Assembly: GCA_021292105.1 (NCBI GenBank)
Contig: CM037869.1
Span: 47,490,447-47,554,446 of the forward strand
Origin: Anadara kagoshimensis
Lineage: Eukaryota; Mollusca; Bivalvia; Arcoida; Arcidae
Reading direction: 5' to 3'
Length of the DNA stretch: 64,000 bases
A model generated the notes under the pieces. It ran no database searches. It saw nothing but the letters and a program-made list of their open reading frames with translations, and had not been told where the DNA came from. This document shows positions 23,646-36,110 of this stretch, piece by piece (position 1 is the first letter of the stretch; every line of letters starts with the position of its first letter). The position numbers and the translations under genes are program-made.

Positions 23646-25760
23646 TCAGTCCACTTGTTTCTTTTTCTTCAGGTTAAAAATGTGGTATCCTTCATCCTCA
23701 ATAATCTGAAAAAGATTAACAAAAACACATTTTAACAAACTAATTCGGTGAATTAGGATCTCCCGCCAGCAGGTTCTTTTTTGTGGGTTGCACTTATGTT
23801 CAAAGGGCCGTAACTCAAAAGGAAAATGAGCAAATCAACTCGGGTTAACGATATGCGCATTTCCTATAGATCTATGTTGATACTTTGCACCAAGTTTCAT
23901 GAAATAGTATTTCATAGTTTTGTATAACTAGAGCAGACAAGAATTTCAGACGGACGGAAAGATGGACGGACAAAAACTAGGGGGATAAAAAGTTTTAGAA
24001 TATTGATAAACTATTTTATGCCTCTGTAATTCCCTCCCCTCACCCCAAACATTTCGCTATAAATCTTCAAAGACGTAATCGGATGCGAAAAAACTTTCCC
24101 AAAATTAGCAAATACGTTATGATTTCTGGCGATACCATTGTAAAGGATCGCCAAACTTGGAAACTTTAACGTCATCGTGTCACAAACGGGAAGCGGTGTG
24201 TTTGTGTTTGTGAGTCTTGCTGTTATTAGTTAGGGGCAGACCCCATAAATCTTACACTCCCTAAACTTTTTTGTTAAAAGCAGGAAACATGGTAGATCTT
24301 ATTGTCCAAAATGTACTTGGGTTAGGCTAGGTATGGTTCCTAAATCCAAGATGGCCGCCAAAAATGATAATTTTAGTCTTAAAGTCAAATATCAAGCCCA
24401 ATATCATAAATGATAGTTGAAAATTATATCTTAAAATGAACGGCGTTACGGAGAATATAAAAAAGAAATTGAAACTATTGAGAAAAAATCATTGTATTTC
24501 AAAAACTATTACTTGGCCTGAGAAGCTAAAACATCTTCGAGTTCGACGATATAATCACACCCCCGAAATTCAAATGACACCCCCTTATTTTTGTTTACAT
24601 TTCCATGAAGTATGGTGGCTTATTGCTAACATCTAGAGAATTAATTATAAATTATCTCGACATGATCACCTAATGAGGCTGAAATTGTCTCGACGTCAGA
24701 AATAAGCCACCATAATATGGTGTGTGTGTGTGTTGCTTTTGTTGTTGATTTTACTGTTAGGATACTGGGACATAAGATAAAGCATTAATGGTATATTGCA
24801 GTGCTCTACTCTCTCTCTCTCTCTCTCTGTGAGTGTGTGCGTTGCTGTTGGCTTTTATTTTACTGTTGTTTAAGGATACTTGGAGATTATAAGATAAGGA
24901 ATTACTGAGAGACAATAATATTAACTTTCGTCAATCCAATGCCGGAAACTGGTCACTTTGTTGTTTTTATTTATTTTCTCTTTAATATTGTTTGTTTTAA
25001 ATAGTTTTCCTTGTGAATAACGCGGGAGGTGGTTGTTTATTATTGATAATATATTTTTGTTAATTACATGATCATGAATGGTTTGTCGTTCAAACAAATA
25101 ATAATAATATTAATGGCGATCCTTGTACAAACGAATTATTTCAACAACAATAATAGCGATCCTTGTGTAACTTCAAATACAGTCAGCATTTGTATCATAT
25201 TGTCCAAAAATGGTGTCAAGTACAGAAAATATATAGAAAAGCTGTATATTATAACAAATAAGCGGAAATATTTTCCTGTTGGGTGGTTTGTCAAAATTAA
25301 AACCACACGTCCTCGGCTGTTTAATTCTGATTTATGTTTATACCCCCCCCCCCCCCCCGCAAACTAAACTAGTTTGAGGTGATATATATAGGAATAACCA
25401 TGTCTGTCTGTCCGTCCGTGTAAAATCGTGTCCGGGCCATATCTCTTGAGTGCTTCCGACGACTTTCAAGAAACTTCACATGAATAATCTTTATGGTCCA
25501 AAGGCGCGATATGACCTTCAATCAAGGTCATATCCGAAAGATTAAGGTCGCGGTAAAACATTAAATGTTGGTGTAGGAGACATATTGGGTCTCAAGAGAC
25601 GGTTCTAGTTTTTAATTGGTTATGATTACATATTATACCAGTTTTAATTTACACTAGACAGCCGTTTCGGAATACAATTCCTCATCAGTAGTGCCTGGAC
25701 CAAAATTATGAAGCCAAAATTATTTTGAAGATGTTAAAAACTACCCAACCCAAAGGATTA

Positions 25761-25808
<48 letters not shown>

Positions 25809-27306
25809 CTGTTCTTGACATTTTTTTAATATATCCCATTTCGAGATGGTTAATTTTGCCTGCATCGTTTTATCGTTTTTTTTTTGTTTTTTTTTTTTTT
25901 GTTGTTTTTTTTTTAGTAATTGACAATAGCCAATAGAACCTGAAACACAACACCATGTGTAAAAACCAAATAAATGAAAAATAAACACGAAAAACAAACA
26001 AAAACAAGTTTTCAGATCAGTGATAAAAAACTATTGAATTTGGGCGGATCTGTCATTTACCACTTCTGTAATTTAATCATAAAATACATCCATATACCAA
26101 TTTTTGGATTTATTTTATGATTAAATTAAAAAGTGGTATATGGCAGCTCTACTGTCATGTGCTGTTTTTGAATTTCTATTAAAATAATGCATTCAAAAAC
26201 AGCACATGACAGCTCTACTAACAATGTCACCGTGTATACTGCCTTACAATAGGGGATGATTATGAATGATTTTGAAATGGGAATTTGTAAATAATTGGTT
26301 CACAGACATACCGTAATAATCCGTGCGGTATTATTTATGACCAAAATATGCCATTTTGATACAGAACGAAAGCATTCTGAACCCAGCTGCCTGTATACCC
26401 CGCTTTAAAAAAATACCCCCGATTCAACCGTATCAAACATGCGTACAAAAACATACAAACCAAACAACAAATACTAGAGGCCCCAACAAAAAAGCTGTTT
26501 AAACGCCAAATAAAATCAGGCCTCTGTGAAAAAATTATTTTGGTTTTTGTGTTATTGATCACTGGATAGGAACAATGAACGCAAACAGTGTCAATGCACA
26601 TGTCATGTCTTTAAAAGCAGTCTAAACAAGAGAGAGAAGAGTAATGATGTTTATCGTCCCAGTCAAGAATATTTCACTTATATCGAGACGTCGCCAGCTA
26701 TAGACAAATTAAGAGGTGCAGAAATTTTGGCTGTGCGTTGCGCTGATGGCATTATACAACAGGGTTCTTTAGCGTGACAAGCCCACCGTGACACGGGACC
26801 TCTTTTATTTTAAGTAACCATCCGAAAGAACCGTGACTTTAATGTCATAATGCAGAGTGCTTGGCAAAAGAACAGTCACTACCCACTTTCAAGTCTTGGG
26901 TCAGACCCGGCCGGGGTTCGAACCCACGACCTCCCACTTACAGAGCGAGCACTGAATGTTTTAAAGACTGTACATCCGACAGTCAAAGTACAATAAGGAA
27001 AGTTAAATGTAATGATATTAGAAATTATATGAAAATAAACCCAAATATGTTCTAGTATTTCAAAATTATACTTTGGGCTATATCTTTATATATAAGGTTA
27101 ATTACTCAAGTCATCCATCCTCATGTCAATGGTAAGGCAAAACCTTGTACAACTTCAAGGCAAATATTCAATAACTTACAATCTGGGCACGACATGATGT
27201 ATACACCTTTTCTAATTAACCTGTACAAATTATGATATTTGTTCAAAGGTTCGGTCAGTACCTAACAGAAGAGTACTTGTATATAAGGTTGTTGCAAGCT
27301 TCACTC

Positions 27307-27360
<54 letters not shown>

Positions 27361-28624
27361 ATGCATCCACTCCGGAGGACACAGGACTCAGCTACGAACA
27401 AGAACAAAAGTATCATCAAAAACCAAAAGATGCCTCAGTTATCATTATATCATCAAGTGTGTTGTAATCCGGCTTCAGTACATAAAGATGTTAAAAAAGT
27501 TCCCATACACGCCAGCCCCAGTCAATTTTCGTTGTCCAGTACGGATCCAATACGGACCAGTACAGATTACCACGAATTCGGGCTTATGTATAGTTGACCG
27601 TAACTAACCGTATAAATCCTTGACGAGTTCGGGCTTACTGATAAGCACGGGTTAATACGGTGTTGATGGGGACTTAGAACGGATCAGCACGTTCTAATAC
27701 GGTTAAGTAAGGATATACTACGGTTGTTTGATCCGTGGTCAAATTTTGAACTTGTTAAAAAATTGTCACGGATATAGAAATACTACTACGAATAACTACG
27801 TATAACTACGGCTACTATACGGAAAGTTACGGACCACTACAGATGCCGGATCGTACCCGTAGCTAATCCAGCGAGGTGATCAGTGAACATTGGTGTCTTC
27901 TATGGTGAAACTGAATAAGCATCTTAATGGGAGAAAACATACGGTGCACGTGGTATGGAGTGTTGAACACGTGTTTTAAAATGACACTTGATATCTATAT
28001 TAAGTAAAGTTGCTATTTTTAACGACATTTTCTCATTATTTGTGACTAAATACATCAAGAAAGTGTGAAAAGTCGTCTTTCTTTCAATACAACTTACGTT
28101 AAGAAACGTTATAACATTGTTATTTTTATCTACATTGGTAATGACTCACTTTTTTCTCAACTTGTTGTTCTCCATCTTTCTGCAGATCTTCATATGAGCT
28201 ACCAGTTCCCCACCACGCCCGTGTTTGTAACACATTGCCCAATATAATTAAGAACAGTGTGACAACAACAGCGATTTTGTACTGTAAAAAGAAAAGGCTT
28301 GGCATTAGAACCGTTTATTCTTTAATTAGAGTCGTCTATTTTAAAACAAATTCGTTATAAATTTAAACAGATGTACAAATCTTGTAAAATCAAAAACAAA
28401 AATAATAATCCATGTCCAAATCGCAATCTAAAAGCAAAGTAAAAACTTTGGAAATGGCAACTTAAGTAGTTAAACACGTGAACTTCTAGCAGGGAAGTGA
28501 GGCTTGGTGCTCCGGAAGGGTAAGCAACTCCTGCTTTTATCTAGCTACACCCGCCACCTGTGCAATCAAAATTGGAAATGAAAGGAACATGGAATTATGG
28601 GACGTCATAATATATATATATGAA

Positions 28625-28662
<38 letters not shown>

Positions 28663-29041
28663 ATGTAATTTGGGACTCAGAGACATCATACTTATCAACA
28701 ACACTGTAATGATGGCAACAAAACCTTTTCAGAACCTTGATAAGTCTAGGCTTGCAATATTCTTGCGTCAACAATTTATTTATAAGCAATTTGCTTTGTC
28801 ATATAAAGTACCCGTAGTGGGAACAAGCTTTCCATAGCGTATTAATTGTGAAACAAATACACCATAAGCAGGAGAAGCAGGTATATTGCTGCATAGAAAA
28901 GCAAAGTTTATTTATTTAAACAGACATACAACAATTAAACAAAATGGATCATTCTCTTGAAAGACAAATACCTCTGTCCCCAAACAGTGCCGAGTTGTAG
29001 GATATAGGATTTTACATTAAAATATAATAACAACAACACCA

Positions 29042-29085
<44 letters not shown>

Positions 29086-30158
29086 GTCGATTGGGACATT
29101 GCTTCTACGTGGAATCTCTTTCCCAACGGTACCAACTTGCCGCGTATATATTTACACTCAGTGAAACGCAAACCTACGAAAGCTTGTTCGTGCCACTTTG
29201 TAATTTTTTTTCTTCTCAAATCGTAGGTTCGATTTTTTAATTCGTACGTGCGATTTTAAAAATCGTACCTACGATTTGAGAAAAATAATCAGATTACAAA
29301 ATGGCACGAACAAGCTTTCGTACATACCCTTCATCAGCATGCATTGGAATATATATACTGCTGGCAGTCCATCCTTATCGCAAGTAATGAATATTGCCAT
29401 AGCAAATATCGATTATTTATAACTTTTACAGTGAAATAGCTTCATCCTGACCAACGAATTCACAGTTCAAATAAATAATGTTGTAAATGTTTTAATATTC
29501 GCGGTGTACTCATTTTCGCCTATTTCGCGGTAGTTTGTTTTGCACAAAAATTAATACCAAGCGAAAATTAAGTTATGTTTATTGTGTTAAAGTGCAGATT
29601 TAAAAAAAAATGCAAAAATTTAACTACGCGGACATGTCTAAACTTGAAGTTTAATTTCATATACGTCGAAAATAAATACATGCGAAATTTAATTCAGTAT
29701 ATACATGCATTACATATTTATTTTTAAACATAAACCAAAAATCACGAATTTATCACCCCGCGAAAGGGTATTTTTCAGAACCTTAAAAAATTGGGACATC
29801 GCAAAAATAAATAGTAGTAACCTGGTTTTGTATCAAAGAAGTGCGTTAGAAAGTGGCGAAAGAGTGAAAGAGACAGAGGTGAAATACTAGTGTTTAAACC
29901 GGTATATAAGGGCGAGTCCAGTAATGGTGTTTAACGTCCCAGTAAAGAATATTTCACTTATATCGAGACGTCGCCAGTTATAAGTGCGTTATGAGTGCTT
30001 AAAGTGCTTGATTGACTTTTTTCTTTTTTTCGTGAACTAAAAATGTATCTCATATTCGCGAAAAGGTGGTGTTTTAAAACTGATTAATTTAGTTTGAATT
30101 GCGATGATGTGGTTTGAAAAAGAAAAATTAAAACTTACCGGTGCAATTAAAATCATAT
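23646..30158 (-). CDS. Small secreted protein of unknown function, three visible exons
   Basis: On the minus strand three short exons have strong splice signals and matching phase 0. Exon 30158-30139 begins AT-ATG and encodes MILIAP before gtaagt. Exon 28281-28150 (44 codons) continues YKIAVVVTLFLIILGNVLQT, RAWW and GSSYEDLQKDGEQQVEKK before gtgagt. Exon 23705-23646 follows tttttcag and encodes IIEDEGYHIFNLKKKKQVD, then TGA. The start is a convincing signal peptide with cleavage probably near QTRA. If directly joined, the product is 69 aa, with about 40 mature residues, acidic in the middle and basic at the end, without cysteines. Further exons in the 4.4 kb last intron are possible. I do not recognise the family. 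A tttatt (AATAAA on the minus strand) lies at 23592-23597. Confidence 0.55.
25385..25615 (+). repeat. Dispersed repeat with GGCCATATCTC motif
   Basis: Best copy of the family: ccatgtctgtctgtccgtcc, cgggccatatctcttgagtg, gaccttcaatcaaggtcata. Confidence 0.6.
25759..25805. repeat. (TA)n microsatellite
   Basis: Mostly uninterrupted TA dinucleotides. Confidence 0.85.
26085..26215. repeat. Two adjacent small hairpins
   Basis: taatttaatcataaaataca pairs with tttattttatgattaaatta. Next to it, cagctctactgtcatgtgct pairs with the complement around 26190-26215. The first hairpin type recurs at 63205-63320. Confidence 0.55.
26640..26955 (-). mobile_element. SINE, nearly complete copy
   Basis: Tail atatcgagacgtcgccagct at 26690, B-box region gggttcgaacccacgacctc near 26925. 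The head ends early (acagagcgagcactga). Confidence 0.75.
27309..27358. repeat. (CA)n microsatellite
   Basis: About 25 CA units; they give a false Thr-His ORF. Confidence 0.9.
28400..28865 (-). mobile_element. Retroelement 3' end copy with TA expansion
   Basis: gtccaaatcgcaatctaaaa to gggaacaagctttccatagc, interrupted by a TA repeat at 28606-28660. Confidence 0.65.
29041..29086. repeat. (ATT)n microsatellite
   Basis: About 14 units of ATT. Confidence 0.9.
29175..29322. repeat. Hairpin-forming inverted repeat
   Basis: TACGAAAGCTTGTTCGTGCCA at the left and its complement at the right; the inner part repeats AAATCGTAGGTTCGATTTT-like motifs in both directions. Confidence 0.65.
29920..29985 (-). 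mobile_element. SINE tail fragment
   Basis: Only the 3' end remains: gtaatggtgtttaacgtccc, aatatttcacttatatcgag and acgtcgccag. Confidence 0.65.
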
Positions 30159-30343
30159 CTGCTACCACGTCGTATGCCTTTTTAAGAAACCAATATAATA
30201 GATAAAAAAACTTCGGTAAATGGTGTTTACAGATAACGGTGATACTTTAAACCAAACAGATGCCTTTGTTAAAGCTTATATTTCTCATTAATCAATATTT
30301 ATTCTCCTAATTGTGTCAAATGATAACAAAAATGAAAAAACAG

Positions 30344-30565
30344 TACAGACTTGCCGAAAGTTTAACACCAAGCTCACCGTCGAAAAGGAGTGAAATGGAC
30401 AAGATTGATAACTAGTGACAGAAAAGCCACAAGAAATATACAAATAGCACAGCTGCGCGCTGCCGAAAAGTTGTCGAGATGAAGTTGACGAGAGGCCGAG
30501 CTGACATGCATGTCCATTCGTCACCTATTCATTAGCTTAAGTGTTAAACTTTCGACAGGTCTGTA
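30344..30565. mobile_element. TACAGACTTG-family inverted-repeat element
   Basis: tacagacttgccgaaagttt and aaactttcgacaggtctgta are inverted ends; the interior is non-coding. Same family as 37551-37758 and 37779-38383. Confidence 0.7.
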
Positions 30566-30599
30566 TCTGTATATTTACTCGTATTGTTATTAGTTCTCA

Positions 30600-32070
30600 C
30601 ATCCGCAACAGGTTTTTAATTTTTTACTTTCACACGTGTTAAAAAGATCTAGAGATGTATTGTGTGTAAGTGTCTGATTATATCACGTGACTGAATACAT
30701 CCGGGAAGTTTTATTAATTAAAAATACATGCTGATTTGATTCACTAGGATGTTGTGATATTTTTTCTACATAAATACCTGAAAAAATTATAGTTTTCTCT
30801 AAATCTTGTAGCTATCAAAATCGTTTTCATTTCCAAAAATATTATACAGGGCTGTTTGACGTTTAACACTGACCTACCGAAAAAGTACTGAATAGGAAGC
30901 TCGTCTCAGCCCCTTGTTAGCTTGGCAGACTTTTTATTTATCTGCATCTGTTCAGCCATGAGCTTGCCATGACGGGTGTACGGGTGGCATGATTGAAAGT
31001 TCTACAAAAAATGACAAAACACATCAGTAAATCGATATTTCAAACACTTCACTGTAATGGATTAATTATTTTCCTTCCACTTGCGGAGCAAATAGGTGAC
31101 GCCAATGGTAATCAATCATGGACATATAATAACAATTGATTTCAAATAGTGTTATAGAACAAAACAATTACTTCGATATCAGTGTTTAAAATTTGGATTT
31201 TTCCGAGAAACTTCTTGAACTTCGAATCCTGGAGGGATTGTAGGTAGGGGCGTAGCTGGATCCGAGATATCATCTCGGCACAGACGCATAATGTGCAAAG
31301 CGCCGATAGGCAGGGTGAGGGAAGTGTTTTGAGGGGGAATACCGGGTGTCCCTTCCGAAAATTTTTAAATATCTAATCGAAAACACGCAATTCGGAATGT
31401 TTAAATGTCCATATTACATATTGTATGCTGTAAAAACTTTATACTGAAACCGTTAATTGAAAGAGAAAGTTTGACTTTATTTCAGTAGATTGCTGTCAAA
31501 GTCAAATAAGATTTTTATTGCAGGATGTTTCACTGATATTGTGTTTTTGAAATTCTTAGTGCCTCGTCATACTAGTAGTCTATGGTAAATGTGGTAGCTC
31601 GGTCGGTTAAGTGCTCGCTTCGTATGTTGAAGGTCGGGGTTCGAATACCGGCCAGGCAGAAGTGGTAGTCTTCAGCAATAAGAAATGCAAGTCACGTATC
31701 CTTTGGATGTGATCTTTAAAAAAACAATCCCCTTGGCATGGTAGGCGTGACACGCTAAAACACTCACTGTACATTGTCCTAGATGCAATAGAAACTTAAT
31801 TAAATCTATTTAAATGATTCTTAATACATTAATATCTTTGTCAAAATAATGTGTAGGCACATTCCTTTTGGCCTTAAGACAGCTACGCCCCTGGTACTAG
31901 GATTGGAACTAGTTCCTTTTGAAAAAAAATAATTAGGTCACCTAACCTCCCGGATAGCACTGAAATAGGTATATTCTATATTGTTTTTTTTTTCATTCAT
32001 TTTAAACAACAAGGAAATGTCAATACAATCTAATTAAAGTCCATCCCTTAAAGATGTTATATAATGAACA
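30600..32070. other. Non-genic interval
   Basis: Holds a piece of the TACAGACTTG family near 30855-30905, the SINE-like element at 31590 and 'gggcgtagctggatccgaga' (31250), a phrase that recurs as 'gtggcgtagctagaaa' at 50733. Confidence 0.4.
31590..31800 (+). mobile_element. SINE-like element with tRNA-related head
   Basis: A-box-like tagctcggtcggttaagtgc and B-box-like gggttcgaatacc, followed by a degraded SINE body (ttggcatggtaggcgtgaca). The tail is poorly preserved. It has no intact cloverleaf, so it is not a tRNA gene. Confidence 0.55.
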
Positions 32071-32854
32071 AGCCACCTACACGGGGGTAATCCTGATACA
32101 CCGTATTTCATTTACGTCGGAGTATTCCGTCGGTTTTTATTTACGTCCGAGTAAAATCATACATTTTTGGTCGTTACGCTTTACGTTAAAGAGCAAAGAA
32201 GACGGTTTTTCACATAACTTCACAAAAACGAAACTTTAGCAGAAAGCAAAAGGTTATTCGCATTATATTTGATGGTATTTAACTGCCTCATATAAAATCT
32301 TGCAACAATTATTGATATTTTTCACGTACCTGTAACATTTCAATTTTTGGCAGGTCCTTTTGTTTAGCAGCTGATTTTAATAAAGCGGTTTTGGATTCAA
32401 ATGATGTTTCTACTCAAAATTCTCAAGAAATGTCTATACTTTCATAAACTTGCGAAGACAGAAGCTTTACTCTGCTTTTAAGCGAAATTTCATGTTTTGT
32501 TTAAGCGAAGTGGCATAAATGTTACGCTTTCCGACTAGCTGTGTTATGCTTTACGTGAAGACATGTTACGCTTTCCGTTTAATATGATTCGCAATTGACA
32601 GAGCACACTCTTCGTTATAACTTTAGATCGAACGTCTTTCTCGATTAAATCTTCACTGGTTGTTTCAGATATGATTCAGAAACCATTGCAGAACAGGATT
32701 CAATTTTTGAAAGACAACAAAACCACACACAGTTCGTAACATGAACCAATAAAGAAAAAAACATGCTTTTATACAATACACTTCTCCCAAAAGGAAACAC
32801 TTGTGAAAGTGTAAACCGACTTATAGATAGTTATACCAATTGCACAAATAAAAC

Positions 32855-33034
32855 TACAGTCAACCCTGCCGATAAAGGCAACTCAAGGGGACTAGTAAAA
32901 GTGGCTTTATGGGCAGGTAGCCCTTATATACGGTTCAAATGACATGAATAAAGGGCAATTTAGATACAATTTTACTGGCCTTTAAAAGCAAGTGGCCCTT
33001 ATATAGAGGTGGTCTTTAAGGCAAGTTGGACTAT
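32855..33034. mobile_element. ACAGTCAAAC-family MITE inside the long-TIR element
   Basis: tacagtcaaccctgccgata to gcaagttggactata, with the same gcctttaaaagcaagtggcc core. It abuts the inner edge of the left long arm. Confidence 0.65.
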
Positions 33035-33807
33035 ACGTGTTACATACCATTTTAAAAAGGAAAACTGTAGTTCATATATATGATTTTCAGCCCACCTGAG
33101 CTATTGGCTTAGTTGAGCTATTGCAATCTATCACCGTCCGTCGTGTGTCGTGCGTCGTTCGTAAACTTTACATTTTGATCATTTCCTCCAAAACTACTTG
33201 AGCAAATTTGATGAAACTTTATGATTATCATGCCTGGGTAACGGGCATTTAGAATTGTGTTCGGGATTTGGCCACGCCTAAGAAGATGGCTGCCGTTACT
33301 ACATATAGCAAACAAGACCAAAATTCGTTTTCTCTGAAACCAAAACGTGTAAGCAAATTTCGATTGGACATTTGGATTCAGGATATATAACTGGGAATAT
33401 GAAAATTGGACGAAAATATGTAACGCGTGTTTTGCGTGAAGTTCGTAATTTGTAAAACTCAACCAAGGCTGTACTGTATGGAAAATTCACTATTGATCTT
33501 GTCTTGCTATTTTCTTCGAATTGATGTCAAGATCAAAGCTCAAGGTCATGTCCCAGATTACGATCTTTGATTAAAATTGCTATTTTTTTTAAACATTTCA
33601 GGTGATAGTTAATGCATTGGATTTTCAGTTTATTGTAGATATTGACATGACAATCATTTTTATACATAGATCAAGGCCATTGGTTCAAAAGTCAAATTCA
33701 CAAATGCACAAGTAAACCAAAATGGTTAATTATCTGCACTGACTATTAACTTTTTGTATAGGCATGTGTGTTAGAATATTGGTGATCACATAGATTAAGG
33801 TCATGGG

Positions 33808-33890
33808 TTTAGGGTCAAGGTTAACAGATATAGAAAGAATACAGAGGGTTAGGGTCAATGTTACAGATATAGAAAGAATACTGAAATGGA
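33808..33890. repeat. Short direct duplication
   Basis: gggtcaaggttaacagatat agaaagaata and a second copy gggtcaatgttacagatata occur about 45 bases apart, inside the long-TIR element. Confidence 0.6.
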
Positions 33891-34654
33891 TACAATTATT
33901 ATAACTTAACTATATAAACAGATAATGACATCACTTTCTACACATCTCACCCAACTTTTAAGCTCACACGTGTTATTGTGTTGGGACGGCCATTGATCCA
34001 TTGTAAATACTCAGGCGAGCGTTAAGCCCCCCATCTTTCTATTGTTGGCCGGGTTGCACGGAGAGCAAATCCGGTTTATAATATGGTAAATGGCGGTGAA
34101 AATAGGGTACCATCTTTGTGAACTCAACTCTATCTACAGTTTTCAACCAAAAACATTGAAACTTCACAGAATGTTTTATATATATTGAAGAAGTGCACCT
34201 GATTTAAAAATTTATGGAAATATTTCCAGATTTTTCCCCCATTTTTTAGACTTTACTTTTTAGCAAGTATTTGAACTGGGGGTTCCTACTTTTCGAACTC
34301 AACTCCTCCTATAGTTTTCGATCAAAAACCTTTAAACTTCACAGAATGTTTCTATATATATATTGAAGATGTGCACCTGAATTTTTGGAAATATTTCAGG
34401 ATTTTATCCCATATTTTCCAGACTTTGAAACTTAGTTACTTTGTACTGTATATATCAAAAGATTATCAAAGATGTGCACCTGACTTAATGGGATTGTTTT
34501 CCAGAGTTTGAAAAAAGGTACCTATTTCGTTAAATAGCTCCTCCTACATTGTTTAAATTTTCTTCCACACTTTACACCCATTCAATAGAAATTTAAAAAA
34601 CAACCCGACCCATAGAGTTTTTGACCCATTTTTTTATTTTTAACTTTTTAATCT

Positions 34655-34920
34655 AAGAATATATTTAAGTTGGGTTATGGTGTTTTACGTCCCAGTCAAG
34701 ATTCTTCCGTAGATATCGAGGCGGTCAATTCATAGATGGTGAATGAAACAAGTGTACCCAGAGAAGCTGACGACCTTCGGCAAGCGAACTGACAAACTTC
34801 CTCACACTGTCTTATGTGGGACTCGTACTAAGGCGACGAGAGGAACTATGATCCCACAAGCCCACCCTTTAGACCACTTGGCCACCCGTAAAACACCAGT
34901 TTCACTTGACTGGGGCGTAA
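34655..34920 (-). mobile_element. SINE of a second family (GAGGCGGTCA tail)
   Basis: Tail at the left (tatcgaggcggtcaattcat), tRNA-like head at the right (ttagaccacttggccaccc). Related fragments are listed separately. Its distal tail (tttacgtcccagtcaagatt) resembles that of the first SINE family. Confidence 0.6.
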
Positions 34921-35899
34921 AACACAATTACTCAATTCATCTACATTCCGAAAAGAAAAAGGTAAAAATAAAAAAATCACATTGATTGTTTTCAAAATGG
35001 TATTTCTCACGTAAAGTTTTATTTATTTGTGTAATTGGCATAACTATCTATAAATAGGTTTACACTTTCGCAAGTGTTTCCTCTTGAGGGAAATGTATTG
35101 CTAAATAAACATGTACATGTTGTTTTGTTTTTTATTGGTTCATGTTACGAACTGTGTGTGGTTTTGTTGTCTTTCAAAAATTGAATCCTGTTCTGCAATG
35201 GTTTCTGAATCATATCTGAAACAACCAGTGAAGATTTAATCGAGAAAGACGTTCGATCTAAAGTTATAACGAAGAGTGTGCTCTGTCAATTGCGAATCAT
35301 ATTAAACGGAAAGCGTAACATGTCTTCACGTAAAGCATAACACAGCTAGTCGGAAAGCGTAACATTTATGCCACTTCGCTTAAACAAAACATGAAATTTC
35401 GCTTAAAAGCAGAGTAAGGCTTCTGTCTTCGCAAGTTTATGAAAGTATAGACATTTCTTGAGAATTTTGAGTAGAAACATCATTTGAATCCAAAACCGCT
35501 TTGTTAAAATCAGCTGCTAAACAAAAGGACCTGCCAAAAATTGAAATGTTACAGGTACGTGAAAAATATCAATAATTGTTGCAAGATTTTATATGAGGCA
35601 GTTAAATACCATCAAATATAATGCGAATAACCTTTTGCTTTCTGTTAAAGTTTTGTTTTTGTGAAGTTATGTGAAAAACCGTCTTCTTTGCTCTTTAACG
35701 TAAAGCGTAACGACCAAAAATGTATGATTTTACTCGGACGTAAATAAAAACCGACGGAATACTCCGACGTAAATGAAATGCGGTGTATCAGGATTACCCC
35801 CGTGCACCTACAAAACCATTAACTGACCGCCTCGATATGAGCGAAAGAATCCGGAATGAGACGTGAAGCAACATTACTCTACAAATTTAGTGTTGATGA

Positions 35900-36110
35900 C
35901 TCCGAGTAATGGTGTTTAAGTGTTCGCTTATATCGGGACGGCCTGCTCAAGGATGGTGGACAAAACTAGAGTGATCGGAAAAAATCGACATCCAGCAAGG
36001 AAACTGACAAACTTTCTCACACTAGGATTTGTTCCAGGTGGGAATCGAATTTAGGAGATAAGAGGCACTGAGATCTGTAAGCCTGTGCTTTAAGACCACT
36101 CTGCCATTTA
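35900..36110 (-). mobile_element. Second-family SINE copy
   Basis: Tail taatggtgtttaagtgttcg and cggcctgctcaaggatggtgg, head ttaagaccactctgccattt. It immediately follows the long-TIR element. Confidence 0.55.

Larger units (their letters stand above)
23760..28140. other. Long intron-like interval of the small secreted gene
   Basis: Contains dispersed repeats with 'gggccatatctcttgagtgc', 'aacttcacatgaataatctt' and 'gtctgtctgtccgtccgtgt' at 25390-25600, related pieces near 23790-23960, a SINE, hairpins and microsatellites. I found no further exons but cannot exclude short ones. Confidence 0.45.
32082..35804. mobile_element. Long-terminal-inverted-repeat DNA element, 3.7 kb, flanked by an 8-bp duplication
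   Basis: The left arm (about 32082-32854) and right arm (about 35015-35804) are inverted copies of about 775-790 bp at very high identity (shared ATTCCGTCGGTTTTTATTTA, GTTACGCTTTCCGACTAGC and many more). Both termini read CACGGGGGTAATCC inward if two bases of the left duplication are counted. CACCTACA occurs at 32074-32081 and again at 35805-35812, an 8-bp target-site duplication (6 bp if the ends begin CACGG). The 2.2 kb interior holds smaller repeats and no transposase ORF, so the element is non-autonomous. The TSD length would suit a hAT element, but the long arms are unusual and the superfamily is open. Confidence 0.85.

Noticed and set aside
27232-27597. 121-codon plus-strand ORF
   Set aside because: It runs through a (CA)n microsatellite giving a Thr-His stretch; no domain and no splice context.
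33118-33462. 114-codon minus-strand ORF inside the long-TIR element, considered as a transposase
   Set aside because: The sequence is the antisense of a dispersed non-coding repeat and contains no DDE-type or zinc-finger motif.
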